NCBI GenBank assembly: GCA_026002975.1
Contig: BPGJ01000007.1
Location: forward strand, 62,001 to 126,000
Reading direction: 5' to 3'
Source of the DNA: Acidimicrobiia bacterium
GTDB lineage: Bacteria > Actinomycetota > Acidimicrobiia > Spongiisociales > ZC4RG35
DNA length: 64,000 nt
Position 1 is the stretch's first letter; every line of letters starts with the position of its first letter. The position numbers and the translations under genes were made by a program. Positions 26,879 through 35,008 of this stretch are shown here, one piece after another. A model generated the notes under the pieces. It was not told where the DNA came from. It did no database searches and saw nothing but the letters and a program-made list of their open reading frames with translations.

Positions 26879-27606
26879 CGATGAGCATGACCCTCCCCGA
26901 CCCTTCGGAACCGTTGCTGGTGTACGAGGATCTGAACGTGTGGAGAGGCGAAGCCCACGTCTTGCACGGGGTGAGCTTCACGGTGCCGACCGGTCGGGTA
27001 ACTGCGCTCCTCGGTCGCAACGGAGTGGGTAAGACCACCACCCTGCTCGCCACCCTCGGTCTGCTGCCGGCCGGCGGAAGAGTCTCGTTCGCCGGAACGG
27101 ACTTGATCGGGCTGCCGACCCACATGATCGCCCGGCTGGGTATCGGGTACGTCCCCGAAGACCGGGAGGTCTTCTCGGGTCTTACCGTCGAGGAGAACCT
27201 CCGGCTCGCCGAACGCCAAGGCGAAAAACCCAGGTACCACCTGGTGTTCGAGCTGTTTCCCGACCTCGCCCTTCGGAGACGCCAGACGGCCGGAACCCTC
27301 TCAGGGGGACAACAACAGATGCTCAGTCTGGCTCGGGCGCTTCTCAACCCCAACCGCCTCCTGCTCATCGACGAGCCGACCAAGGGATTGGCGCCCATCG
27401 TGGTCGAGAACCTCATCGAGGCCCTGTCCAAGGCCGTGGGAGAGACCACGGTGGTTCTGGTGGAGCAGAACCTGGGTGTGGCGGCGGAAGTTGCGGAACA
27501 GGCCGTGGTGCTAGACGAGGGGAGGGTGGTGTTCAGCGGACCGATGAGGCAGTTGGTGGCCGACTCGGACCTGGCGGGCAGGTTGCTCGGGGTGTCCATC
27601 CGATGA
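26875..27606 (+). CDS. Liv-type ABC ATP-binding protein, LivF-like
   Basis: Second ATPase of the importer, 243 residues. ATG 26875 overlaps the previous stop; ATG 26881 is an alternative two codons in. Walker A GRNGVGKTT near residues 42-50, YVPEDREVFSGLTVEENLRL is the LivF-type Q-loop, the signature is LSGGQQQML, Walker B LLLIDEPTKGLAP, and VLVEQNL holds the switch region. Followed after 16 bases by the first permease, whose own AGGAGG site fills the gap. Confidence 0.9.
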   Translation: MTMSMTLPDPSEPLLVYEDLNVWRGEAHVLHGVSFTVPTGRVTALLGRNGVGKTTTLLATLGLLPAGGRVSFAGTDLIGLPTHMIARLGIGYVPEDREVFSGLTVEENLRLAERQGEKPRYHLVFELFPDLALRRRQTAGTLSGGQQQMLSLARALLNPNRLLLIDEPTKGLAPIVVENLIEALSKAVGETTVVLVEQNLGVAAEVAEQAVVLDEGRVVFSGPMRQLVADSDLAGRLLGVSIR

Positions 27607-27622
27607 GCGGAAGGAGGCCAAC

Positions 27623-28510
27623 GTGACCACGTTCATACTCATCACGGTCACCGGGCTCGGGTTGGCCGGTCTGTATTTCCTGTTGGCCTCCGGTCTTTCG
27701 CTGATCTTCGGTCTGATGCACGTGCTCAACCTGGCTCACGGGGCGTTGTTCGGCTTGGGGGGCTACACCGCCTGGTTGGTGATGGATCGGCTGTCGGTGG
27801 TGCACGACCCCGGCCTCAGGTTCGTGATCGCCTTGCTGGTCGCGGCTGCGGTGGGATTCGGAGCCGGTGGGGTGATGGAGCGTGCTCTGATCAGACGCCT
27901 CTACGGGCGTTTGGTCGACCAGGTGCTGCTCACCGTGGGTCTCGGCCTGGCGTTGGTGGCACTGTTTGGAGGCCTGTGGGGATACGACCCCCTGGTACTC
28001 GACCAACCCCGATGGTTCGGCGAGGTCACCCACGTCTTGGGGGCCCGGATTCCCAACAGTCGTCTGCTCATCCTCTTGGTCGCCCTCGCTTCCTTCGGTG
28101 GGCTCTTGCTGTTTCTCGATCGCACCCGCCACGGTCTGGTCATTCGGGCCGGGGTGGAGAACCCGAACATGGTCCGGGCCCTGGGAATCGACGTCGAGAG
28201 GAGTTTCACACTGGTGTTCGCAGTAGGGGGAATGCTGGCCGCGATCGGAGGCACCCTGGGTGCGGTGTTCTTCAACGGCATCAGCCCGGCCCTGGGTACC
28301 AATCAGCTCGTTTTCGCGTTCATAGTGGTGGTGATCGGGGGGATGGGATCGGTGGCCGGTACGGCTCTGGGAGCGCTTCTGGTGGCACTGACCCAGCAGT
28401 ACGTGAACTTCTATGCCGCGACCGGGCTGGGTGATGTGGCGGTGGTGTTCCTGCTCGCGCTGGTGCTGATGATCCGTCCTCAGGGCCTGTTGGGAAAGGT
28501 CGCGCCTTGA
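27623..28510 (+). CDS. Liv-type ABC permease, LivH-like
   Basis: Membrane subunit with about eight helices, 295 residues. GTG 27623 is preceded by GGAAGGAGG. Family features are ASGLSLIFGLMHVLNLAHGA near residues 21-40 and RAGVENPNMVRALGIDVERS near residues 175-194 (the EAA-like cytoplasmic loop), followed by VVVIGGMGSVAGTALGALLV. Its stop overlaps the start of the second permease as TTGA. Together these two form the membrane channel of the importer. Confidence 0.9.
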   Translation: MTTFILITVTGLGLAGLYFLLASGLSLIFGLMHVLNLAHGALFGLGGYTAWLVMDRLSVVHDPGLRFVIALLVAAAVGFGAGGVMERALIRRLYGRLVDQVLLTVGLGLALVALFGGLWGYDPLVLDQPRWFGEVTHVLGARIPNSRLLILLVALASFGGLLLFLDRTRHGLVIRAGVENPNMVRALGIDVERSFTLVFAVGGMLAAIGGTLGAVFFNGISPALGTNQLVFAFIVVVIGGMGSVAGTALGALLVALTQQYVNFYAATGLGDVAVVFLLALVLMIRPQGLLGKVAP

Positions 28511-29556
28511 GACTCCGGGCGAACGCAGGTACGGACCGAACCGTCGCGGTCTTCGTGGGGTTGGCCGGGCTACTCGCCCTACTGCCCACCCTCGACCTCA
28601 CGATCCCGGGGATCTTCAACGGCCCCCTCTCGTCGCCGGGGACCATCCAGGTGGTCGGCATCGGGTTGGTGTTCGCCGCGTTGGCGGTCTCCTACGATGT
28701 GCTGTTCGGCTACACCGGGCTGCTGTCGTTCGGCCACGCGCTTCCCTTCGCCCTCGGCGTGTACGGCACCAATCTCCTGATGCTCCGGTCCGGCATGGAT
28801 TACCTTCCCGCCGCAGTCGTCACCCTGGTTGGGGTCGTGGCCGTGTCCGTGGTTCTGGGGAGCGTCGCCCTACGTACCGGGGGGATCGCTTTCGCCATGG
28901 TGACGCTGGCCTTCGCCGAGTCCTTTTCGATCCTCGTGCTCACGGATCCGTTCAGGCTCTTCGGAGGGGAGGAGGGTCTTCCCCTGGCGGTGGAGCACGT
29001 ACCGGAGGCCTTTCGAGGGGTGGCGAATGTGCGCAACATCTATTGGCTGGCCCTCTCGTTCCTGGTGGGGACCTTTCTGGTGGCTCGAAGGGCGACGACC
29101 TCACGGGCGGGGAGGGTCTGGGAGGCGATCAGAGAGAACGAAGCCCGGGTCGAGCTGCTGGGTCTCCGGCCTTTCGTCTTCAAGCTGGCCGCCTTCGTCC
29201 TGGCTTCGGGCTTGGCGGCTGGTGCGGGAGCCATCCATCTCTTGTTGGTACGAGGGGCGACAGCCGGAGTGACCACTGCCGATTTCACCCTGGCGTTGCT
29301 CGTGATGGTGGTGTTGGGAGGACCGGGGAGGCTGTGGGGCGCGGCCATCGGCGGCTTCGTCTACGGCATACTTACCCTGCGGCTTTCCGTGGTGGCCACC
29401 TCCCACGTGGTGGCGTCGCTGCCGCATTGGCTGGCAGGCCCTCTGTCTGAGCCGCTCTTCGTCCTCGGGGTGGTGTTCGTGCTGCTGGTGCTGTTCCTAC
29501 CCGGGGGCCTGGTGACGCTCTTCGATCGTCTGGTGGGGAGGCTCAGACGCTCATGA
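28507..29556 (+). CDS. Liv-type ABC permease, LivM-like
   Basis: Second membrane subunit, 349 residues, starting at TTG 28507 in overlap with the LivH-like gene. About nine helices. Typical features are SYDVLFGYTGLLSFGHALPF near residues 60-79, the cytoplasmic loop GRVWEAIRENEARVELLGLR near residue 204, and VVLGGPGRLWGAAIGGFVYG near the C-terminus. The last residues are basic (RLVGRLRRS). The stop overlaps the start of the alpha/beta hydrolase as ATGA, so catabolic genes are coupled directly to the transporter. Confidence 0.9.
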   Translation: MRLRANAGTDRTVAVFVGLAGLLALLPTLDLTIPGIFNGPLSSPGTIQVVGIGLVFAALAVSYDVLFGYTGLLSFGHALPFALGVYGTNLLMLRSGMDYLPAAVVTLVGVVAVSVVLGSVALRTGGIAFAMVTLAFAESFSILVLTDPFRLFGGEEGLPLAVEHVPEAFRGVANVRNIYWLALSFLVGTFLVARRATTSRAGRVWEAIRENEARVELLGLRPFVFKLAAFVLASGLAAGAGAIHLLLVRGATAGVTTADFTLALLVMVVLGGPGRLWGAAIGGFVYGILTLRLSVVATSHVVASLPHWLAGPLSEPLFVLGVVFVLLVLFLPGGLVTLFDRLVGRLRRS

Positions 29557-30353
29557 CACGCACCGAACTCGCCCGGAACCGTGACGTGCGGATCGCCTGG
29601 TCCGATCAGGGATCGGGCAGTCCGGTCCTGTTGATCCACGGCTTGGGCTACGGACGGTGGGGGTGGGGCCCGTTCGGGGATCGACTGGCGGAGCGTTTTC
29701 GGGTGGTCTCCTTCGACAATCGGGGGATCGGGGAGTCCGACGTTCCGCCCGGCCCCTACACGGTGGGGGACATGGCCGAGGACGCCGTCGCCGTCCTCGA
29801 TGCCGCCGAGGTGCGTTCGGCGTTGGTGCTCGGTGCCAGTTTGGGCGGAATGGTGGCGATGGAGCTGGCTTGGCGGTACCGGGACCGAGTCGACCGGTTG
29901 GTCTTGGTGGGAACCACACCGGGAGGGACTAGGTCGTACCCCATGCCTTCGGGGACGGTTCGTCTGATGGAGGAGGCTCCCAGCTTGGATCCCGAGGTCG
30001 CCTTGCGCCGGTTCGTGGAGAACGCCTTGGGGGAAACCCGGAATCCCCGCCTGGTCGACGAGATCTATCGGCTTCGTCTCGCCAACCCACCCGACCCGAG
30101 GGGTTGGCAGGCCCAGGCCGCGGCGGCCGCCGGTTTCGACATCGCCGAGCGATTGGCCGACATCGACGTTCCGGCCCTCGTCATCCATGGATCCGCCGAC
30201 CGGGTCGTCGACGTGCGGAACGCCTCGTTGTTGGCGGAGGCCTTGCCCGACGCTCGCTTGGTCATCTTGGAGGGAGCCGGGCACCTGTGTTTCTGGGAGC
30301 AACCCGATGATGTCGAGGCTGCCGTCATCCGCTTCTTCGGGGAGACGAAGTGA
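29553..30353 (+). CDS. Alpha/beta hydrolase, first of two in the operon
   Basis: A 266-residue soluble hydrolase. Oxyanion region HGLGYGRWGWGPF near residues 30-42, nucleophile elbow GASLGGM (Ser near residue 93), an acid in IHGSADRVVDV and the catalytic His in GAGHLCFWEQPDD. The compact fold resembles 3-oxoadipate enol-lactonase and similar ester or lactone hydrolases. It is coupled by overlap to the permease before and the ligase after it. A plausible role is to open or de-esterify the imported compound before CoA activation; this is inferred from position. Confidence 0.85.
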   Translation: MTRTELARNRDVRIAWSDQGSGSPVLLIHGLGYGRWGWGPFGDRLAERFRVVSFDNRGIGESDVPPGPYTVGDMAEDAVAVLDAAEVRSALVLGASLGGMVAMELAWRYRDRVDRLVLVGTTPGGTRSYPMPSGTVRLMEEAPSLDPEVALRRFVENALGETRNPRLVDEIYRLRLANPPDPRGWQAQAAAAAGFDIAERLADIDVPALVIHGSADRVVDVRNASLLAEALPDARLVILEGAGHLCFWEQPDDVEAAVIRFFGETK

Positions 30354-31846
30354 AAGACATGACCATTGGACGCTGGCTTTCCGACCGGGCGGAGGTGACG
30401 CCGGGGAGGATCGCCATCGAATTCGAAGGCGAGTCGATCACATACGCCGAGTTGGAGGCGGCGGCTCGAGGGTTGGCGGCCGAGATGGTCGACCTCGGAC
30501 TGGCCCCGGGTGACCGGGTTGCGGTGCTGTCGGAGAATCGACCCGAATACGTGGTCGTGGTGTTCGCCTGCGCCAAGGTGGGCTTGATCGTCGTTCCCCT
30601 GAACTGGCGGCTCACCGCCTCCGAGTTGGCGTATCAACTGAACGATGCAGCAGCCGGGCTGCTGCTGGTGGAGGCAGGGCGAATGAGCCAGGCGGAGGAG
30701 GCGGTGGCGCGGGTGGGCGGACACCTCCGGGTTCGGCCGCTCGATCGGCCCTTCGGCTCCTCCGAGTGGCGGGGCGACGGGCCGGAGGACGACGATGCCC
30801 TCTTTCTCATCTACACGTCGGGCACCACCGGGCGTCCCAAGGGGGCGCTGTTGTCCCACGCCAACACCTTCTGGACCAACCTCTCGCTCGACAGACTGAT
30901 CGACGTCACCACCTTCGATCGGGTGCTCCAGGTGTTGCCCCAGTTCCACATAGGGGGCTGGAACGTCCAACCCCTACTCGCCTGGTGGAAGGGCGCCACG
31001 GTCTTTCTGGAACGCAGCTTCGACCCGGCGCGAGCGCTGCGCATCATCGAAGAGAAGCGCATCACCACCATGATGGGTGTGCCCGCCACCTACCTGTTCA
31101 TGTCCGAACGCCCCGAGTTCGGCCGTACCGACCTGTCGAGCCTGAGGTTGGCCGTGGTGGGCGGCGCCCCGATGCCGGAAGGCCTCATTCGTGTCTGGCA
31201 TGAAAGGGGGGTCCAGCTCGTCCAGGGTTACGGGCTCACCGAAGCAGCCCCCAACGTGCTCGGGCTGCCCCCCGAGGACATAACCCGGAAGATCGGGTAC
31301 GCCGGGAAGCCCTATCCCCACGTAGAGGTGGCCCTGCGCGACCTGAGATCGGGACGGATGATCGAAGGGCCCGGGGTGGGTGAGCTATTGGTGCGAGGAC
31401 CCAACGTCTTTTCGGGATACTGGCGCAACCCGGAGGCCACGGCCGAAGCCCTGGCCGGTGGGTGGCTTCACACCGGCGACATCGCAGAGCGGGACGACGA
31501 GGGCTTCTACCGTATCCGTGATCGGGTCAAAGACATGTTCATATCGGGCGGGGAAAACGTCTATCCCGCCGAGGTGGAGTCGGTTCTGCACGATCATCCC
31601 GACGTGGTGGAGGCGGCGGTGGTGGGGGTTCCAGACGAGCGCTGGGGGGAGGTGGGAGCCGCCTTCGTGGTGCTCAAGCCCGGGGTTCCCGAGGATCCAG
31701 ACGGTCTAATCGCGTTCTGCCGGCAGCGTCTCGCCTCATACAAGGTGCCCAAGCACCTGCGGTTCGTGGAGGCCCTGCCCCGCTCGGGTGTCAACAAGGT
31801 GCTGAAGCGGGAACTGGCCGCCCAATTCAGGAAGGGAGAACAATGA
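30350..31846 (+). CDS. AMP-forming acyl-CoA synthetase
   Basis: ANL-superfamily ligase that activates a carboxylic acid with ATP and CoA, 498 residues from GTG 30350 (ATG 30359 is also possible). The AMP-binding P-loop is YTSGTTGRPKGALLSH near residues 155-170; A5 is GYGLTEAAPNV; the hinge is DRVKDMFISGGENVYPAEVE near residues 391-410; the catalytic Lys is in RSGVNKVLKREL at the C-terminus. Most like medium/long-chain or aryl fatty-acid CoA ligases. Overlaps the hydrolase before it and the TetR gene after it. Confidence 0.9.
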   Translation: MKDMTIGRWLSDRAEVTPGRIAIEFEGESITYAELEAAARGLAAEMVDLGLAPGDRVAVLSENRPEYVVVVFACAKVGLIVVPLNWRLTASELAYQLNDAAAGLLLVEAGRMSQAEEAVARVGGHLRVRPLDRPFGSSEWRGDGPEDDDALFLIYTSGTTGRPKGALLSHANTFWTNLSLDRLIDVTTFDRVLQVLPQFHIGGWNVQPLLAWWKGATVFLERSFDPARALRIIEEKRITTMMGVPATYLFMSERPEFGRTDLSSLRLAVVGGAPMPEGLIRVWHERGVQLVQGYGLTEAAPNVLGLPPEDITRKIGYAGKPYPHVEVALRDLRSGRMIEGPGVGELLVRGPNVFSGYWRNPEATAEALAGGWLHTGDIAERDDEGFYRIRDRVKDMFISGGENVYPAEVESVLHDHPDVVEAAVVGVPDERWGEVGAAFVVLKPGVPEDPDGLIAFCRQRLASYKVPKHLRFVEALPRSGVNKVLKRELAAQFRKGEQ

Positions 31847-32496
31847 CACACACCGAAACGCCCAGCGGATGGCGGATCGAGGAACCGGCTCCTCCCAGGG
31901 CGGCCGACGGTCGGGCGTTGTCGAGCAAGGGTGAGCGTACACGCCGCCGCCTCCTGGAGGCGGCCGAGCGGGTGTTCGGCGAATACGGGTGGGAGGATGC
32001 TTCGATCGTGAAGATCACGGAGGCGGCCGGTGTAGCCCAGGGGACCTTCTACCGGTACTTCCCTTCCAAGGAGGCGATCTTCGAGGAACTGGTCGACGAC
32101 CTCAATCGGCGGGTGAGGCGGGCGATGAGCGAAGGGGCCGCCCGGGGTAGGACCCGAGCAGAAGCCGAGAGATACGGGTTCGAAGCCTTCTTCCGGTTCA
32201 CTGCCGAGCATCCCGCCCTGTACAGGATCATCCGGCAGGCCGAGTTCGCCTCACCCCCCGCGCTCCATCGTCACTACGAGAAGATCGCGGCGGGATACGT
32301 CGAGGCTCTGCGTATCGCCATGGACCGAGGGGAGATCGCCAGGGGCGACCCCGAGGTTCTCGCCTATGCACTGATGGGGATAGGGGAGTTGGTGGGGATG
32401 CGATGGATCCTTTGGGCAGGGGCGGACCGAGTCCCCGACCACGTACTCGATGAGCTGTCGCGTTTCATCGCGCGCGGACTGGGAACCGCCGAATGA
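31843..32496 (+). CDS. TetR-family transcriptional regulator
   Basis: A 217-residue repressor-type regulator. After a 25-residue tail, the helix-turn-helix covers about residues 28-75: RTRRRLLEAAERVFGEYGWE, then ITEAAGVAQGTFYRYFPSKE, which is the TetR recognition helix. The C-terminal ligand and dimer domain includes FRFTAEHPALYRIIRQAEFA, common in regulators that sense acyl-CoA or acids. Being inside the operon, it likely autoregulates it through the inverted repeat at 24802-24822. The inducer is probably the CoA thioester made by the adjacent ligase; this is inference. Confidence 0.88.
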   Translation: MTHTETPSGWRIEEPAPPRAADGRALSSKGERTRRRLLEAAERVFGEYGWEDASIVKITEAAGVAQGTFYRYFPSKEAIFEELVDDLNRRVRRAMSEGAARGRTRAEAERYGFEAFFRFTAEHPALYRIIRQAEFASPPALHRHYEKIAAGYVEALRIAMDRGEIARGDPEVLAYALMGIGELVGMRWILWAGADRVPDHVLDELSRFIARGLGTAE

Positions 32497-33524
32497 GGCC
32501 GGTGGGAGTCACCGGAGTCGCGTCGTACCTGCCGGAGAAGTGGATGCCGGCTTCCGATCTCGCTCGTCTGTCCGGTATCCCCGAAGACGTCCTGGTCGAC
32601 CGGTTCGGTCTCAAGGGCAAACACATCGCGGCGCCCGATGAGCACGTTTCCGACATGTCGGTCGCCGCGGCCGAGAAACTGCTGGCCGAAACGGGCACCG
32701 ACCCCCTCGAGCTGGATGCTGTCGTGTATTTCGGATCGACCTGGAAGGACTACCAGGTTTGGCAGGCTGCTCCCCATATCGCTCACCGGCTGGGGGCTCG
32801 ACGGGCGTTCGCCTTGGAGCTGGATTACGTGTCCTGTGGCACCCCGGTGGCGCTGAGGGTCGCCCGGGACATCCTCAGGGCCGAGTCGGAGCTGAGGCGG
32901 GTGTTGCTCGTGGCGGCCTGCAAGGAATCCCAGCTCCTCGACTATGGGAATCCACGTGCGCGTTTCATGTTCAACTTCGGCGACGGAGCGGTGGCCGCCC
33001 TGGTAGAGGGGGGTGCCAATGAGAACCTGGTTCTGGGTGCCCATATGATCACCGACGGCTCCTTTTCCATGGACGTCAAGGTGCCCGCGGGGGGATCGGT
33101 CGAACCGGCCAGCCACTCCACGGTCGACGGCCGTCGCCACTTTCTCGACGTCGAGGATCCGGGATCTATGAAGGCGCGCCTCGACCCGGTATCGCTTCCC
33201 AACTTCGTCGCGGCAGCCGACGGTGCCCTCCATCGATCGGACGCCGACCGAAGCCAGGTCGCCCTGTTGTGCGGCATTCACATGAAGAGGTCGATGCACC
33301 GGGCGCTCCTGTCGGAGCTGGGTCTGCCCGAGGAGAGGGCGGTGTACCTGGATGACACAGGCCACATGTCGGGAGTAGATCCCCTGCTAGGACTCGATCG
33401 GGCAATTCGACAAGGACGGCTCAGCGACGGCGATCTGGTGCTGTTGCTGGCCGCGGGGACCGGTTACACATGGGCTGCCGTCTGTCTGCGTTGGGGGGCG
33501 GCCTCCGAAGAATGGAGATCATGA
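32493..33524 (+). CDS. KAS III-like thiolase-fold enzyme
   Basis: Beta-ketoacyl-synthase-III-like protein, 343 residues, in the thiolase superfamily. The catalytic Cys lies in LDYVSCGTPVALRVARD (near residue 114), a His in LLCGIHMKRSMHRALL (near 260), and the third site, Asn in FabH, is replaced by His in DDTGHMSGVDPLL, as in some non-FabH condensing enzymes. The start overlaps the TetR stop and the stop overlaps the next hydrolase. It could condense or cleave a 3-oxoacyl-CoA. Its presence in an import/activation operon rather than a fatty-acid cluster is unusual. Confidence 0.82.
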   Translation: MRPVGVTGVASYLPEKWMPASDLARLSGIPEDVLVDRFGLKGKHIAAPDEHVSDMSVAAAEKLLAETGTDPLELDAVVYFGSTWKDYQVWQAAPHIAHRLGARRAFALELDYVSCGTPVALRVARDILRAESELRRVLLVAACKESQLLDYGNPRARFMFNFGDGAVAALVEGGANENLVLGAHMITDGSFSMDVKVPAGGSVEPASHSTVDGRRHFLDVEDPGSMKARLDPVSLPNFVAAADGALHRSDADRSQVALLCGIHMKRSMHRALLSELGLPEERAVYLDDTGHMSGVDPLLGLDRAIRQGRLSDGDLVLLLAAGTGYTWAAVCLRWGAASEEWRS

Positions 33525-34552
33525 TGAGCAATCTGGTATCTACTGGGCGCCTCGACCTTTTCGTCCGCCGGGCGGGCGAAGAGGGTGGTCCACCTCTCGT
33601 GCTGGTTCACGGCAACGTGTCCTCGGGCGAGTTCTTCGATTCGCTGATAGCCGAGCTGTCCGAGGTTCGCTGGTGTTTGACGCCGGACATGCGGGGATAT
33701 GGAGGATCGGAGCGGAAACCGATCGACGCGGCCCGTGGTCTGCGTGATTTTTCCGACGACCTCTTTGCTCTGCTCGCCACGCTGGGTGTCGATGGCCCGA
33801 TCGACCTCCTGGGTTGGTCGGTGGGGTCGGGTGTCGTTCTACAGTTCCTACTCGACCACCCGGACCGGGTCCGCTCCCTGGTTCTCGAGGCGCCCATGTC
33901 GCCCTTCGGATTCGGTGGGACGAAGGGACTCGACGGGGAGCCGGTATGGCCCGATTTCGCCGGCTCGGGCGGGGGGACCGCCAATCCGGAGTTCGTCCGC
34001 CGGTTGGCGAACGGCGACCGCAGCGATGAGAGCCCCGTATCTCCCCGCAACGTGTTGCGGACGTTCTACGTGAAGCCCCCCTTCGAGTTCCATCCCGACG
34101 CCGAGGAACGATATCTCACCGCCATGTTGCAGACCCGGGTGGGTGAGGACGTGTATCCGGGCGACGTCGCACCTTCTGAGAATTGGCCGGGGGTGGCGCC
34201 GGGAAGCCGGGGTATGAACAACGCCATATCACCCCGTTTCTGCGATCTGTCGGGCATTGCCCGGCTCGATCGGCGACCGCCCATCCTGTGGATACGGGGC
34301 GCCGACGACCAGATCGTGTCCGACACCTCCCTGTTCGACTTCGGCTACTTGGGTCAGATCGGAGCAGTCCCGGACTGGCCGGGCGCCGAGGTGTATCCCC
34401 CGCAGCCGATGATCTCCCAGATGCGAGCGGTCCTAGACGAGTACGGGGAATACCAGGAGGAGCTCTATCCCGACTGCGGTCACTCACCCCACCTGGAGCA
34501 TCCGGAGCGGTTCACCTCCGACGTCGTGTCGTTCCTGGAGGGGGTGAAATGA
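33521..34552 (+). CDS. Alpha/beta hydrolase, second of two in the operon
   Basis: A 343-residue hydrolase, longer than the first, starting at ATG 33521 in overlap with the KAS III-like gene (ATG 33524 also possible). Oxyanion motif VLVHGNVSSGEFF near residues 28-40, nucleophile elbow GWSVGSG near residue 105, an acid in LWIRGADDQIVSD and catalytic His in CGHSPHLEHPERF. An insert of about 100 residues after the elbow (including AERYLTAMLQ-like sequence) forms a cap domain. It ends the operon. It may hydrolyse a diketide, thioester or C-C bond product of the preceding enzyme, but no substrate is known. Confidence 0.85.
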   Translation: MMSNLVSTGRLDLFVRRAGEEGGPPLVLVHGNVSSGEFFDSLIAELSEVRWCLTPDMRGYGGSERKPIDAARGLRDFSDDLFALLATLGVDGPIDLLGWSVGSGVVLQFLLDHPDRVRSLVLEAPMSPFGFGGTKGLDGEPVWPDFAGSGGGTANPEFVRRLANGDRSDESPVSPRNVLRTFYVKPPFEFHPDAEERYLTAMLQTRVGEDVYPGDVAPSENWPGVAPGSRGMNNAISPRFCDLSGIARLDRRPPILWIRGADDQIVSDTSLFDFGYLGQIGAVPDWPGAEVYPPQPMISQMRAVLDEYGEYQEELYPDCGHSPHLEHPERFTSDVVSFLEGVK

Positions 34553-34721
34553 GCGGCTGTAGACGTCAGAGAGGCTGCGCTCCAGCCGAGGGGATGTGAA
34601 CGCGGACCAGCTGCTTTGTCTCATGAGCCCCCGGACGCCGGCCGGTGGGTTCCCGGGCCGTCGGCCTGTGCAACGACGGCACCCCAAGTAATCCAAGTGA
34701 ATCCGAGACGAAGTCGGAGTG

Positions 34722-34747
34722 CTAGATGGACCGTGTGGTCCATCTAG
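34722..34747. terminator. Perfect 11-bp hairpin between the operon and the tRNA genes
   Basis: CTAGATGGACC (34722-34732), loop GTGT, GGTCCATCTAG (34737-34747): a perfect stem. It lies 170 bases after the last operon gene and 17 bases beyond the 3' end of tRNA-Phe, between convergent transcripts. There is no U run on either strand, so it could act as a U-less terminator working in both directions, or a tRNA processing signal. Confidence 0.5.
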
Positions 34748-34764
34748 GTCGATCGTTGATCGGG

Positions 34765-34837
34765 TGGCCAGGGGCAGAATCGAACTGCCGACCTTCGGTT
34801 TTTCAGACCGACGCTCTGCCAACTGAGCTACCTGGCC
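34765..34837 (-). tRNA. tRNA-Phe (GAA)
   Basis: A 73-base cloverleaf on the minus strand. Acceptor GGCCAGG pairs with CCTGGCC, with discriminator A. The D arm is GCTCAGTTGGCAGAGC, the anticodon stem TCGGT/ACCGA encloses CTGAAAA with anticodon GAA, and the T arm has TTCGATT. The 3' CCA is not encoded (the genome reads ACCC). It is 37 bases downstream of tRNA-Asp and probably shares its transcript. Confidence 0.96.
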
Positions 34838-34874
34838 TCCCCGCCCCGGCGACGACCGGAGCCGAGGGATCCGG

Positions 34875-34949
34875 CGGGGACGACGGGATTTGAACCCGCG
34901 ACCTCCGGCTTGACAGGCCGGCGTGAACTCCAGACTTCACCACGCCCCC
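34875..34949 (-). tRNA. tRNA-Asp (GTC)
   Basis: A 75-base cloverleaf on the minus strand. Acceptor GGGGGCG pairs with CGTCCCC with one G-U pair, and the discriminator is G as expected for Asp. The anticodon stem CCGGC/GCCGG encloses CTGTCAA with anticodon GTC; the T arm contains TTCAAAT. The 3' CCA is not encoded. First gene of an Asp-Phe pair, an order common in actinomycetes. Confidence 0.94.
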
Positions 34950-35008
34950 GGGTTTGGCGTGCGACCGACGGAACGTCGATGGCGATCAGGCAGTATAGGC
35001 CGAGGGGG

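Noticed and set aside
34553-35000. Integration site next to tRNA genes.
   Set aside because: No integrase, direct repeat of a tRNA 3' end or composition change was found on either side.
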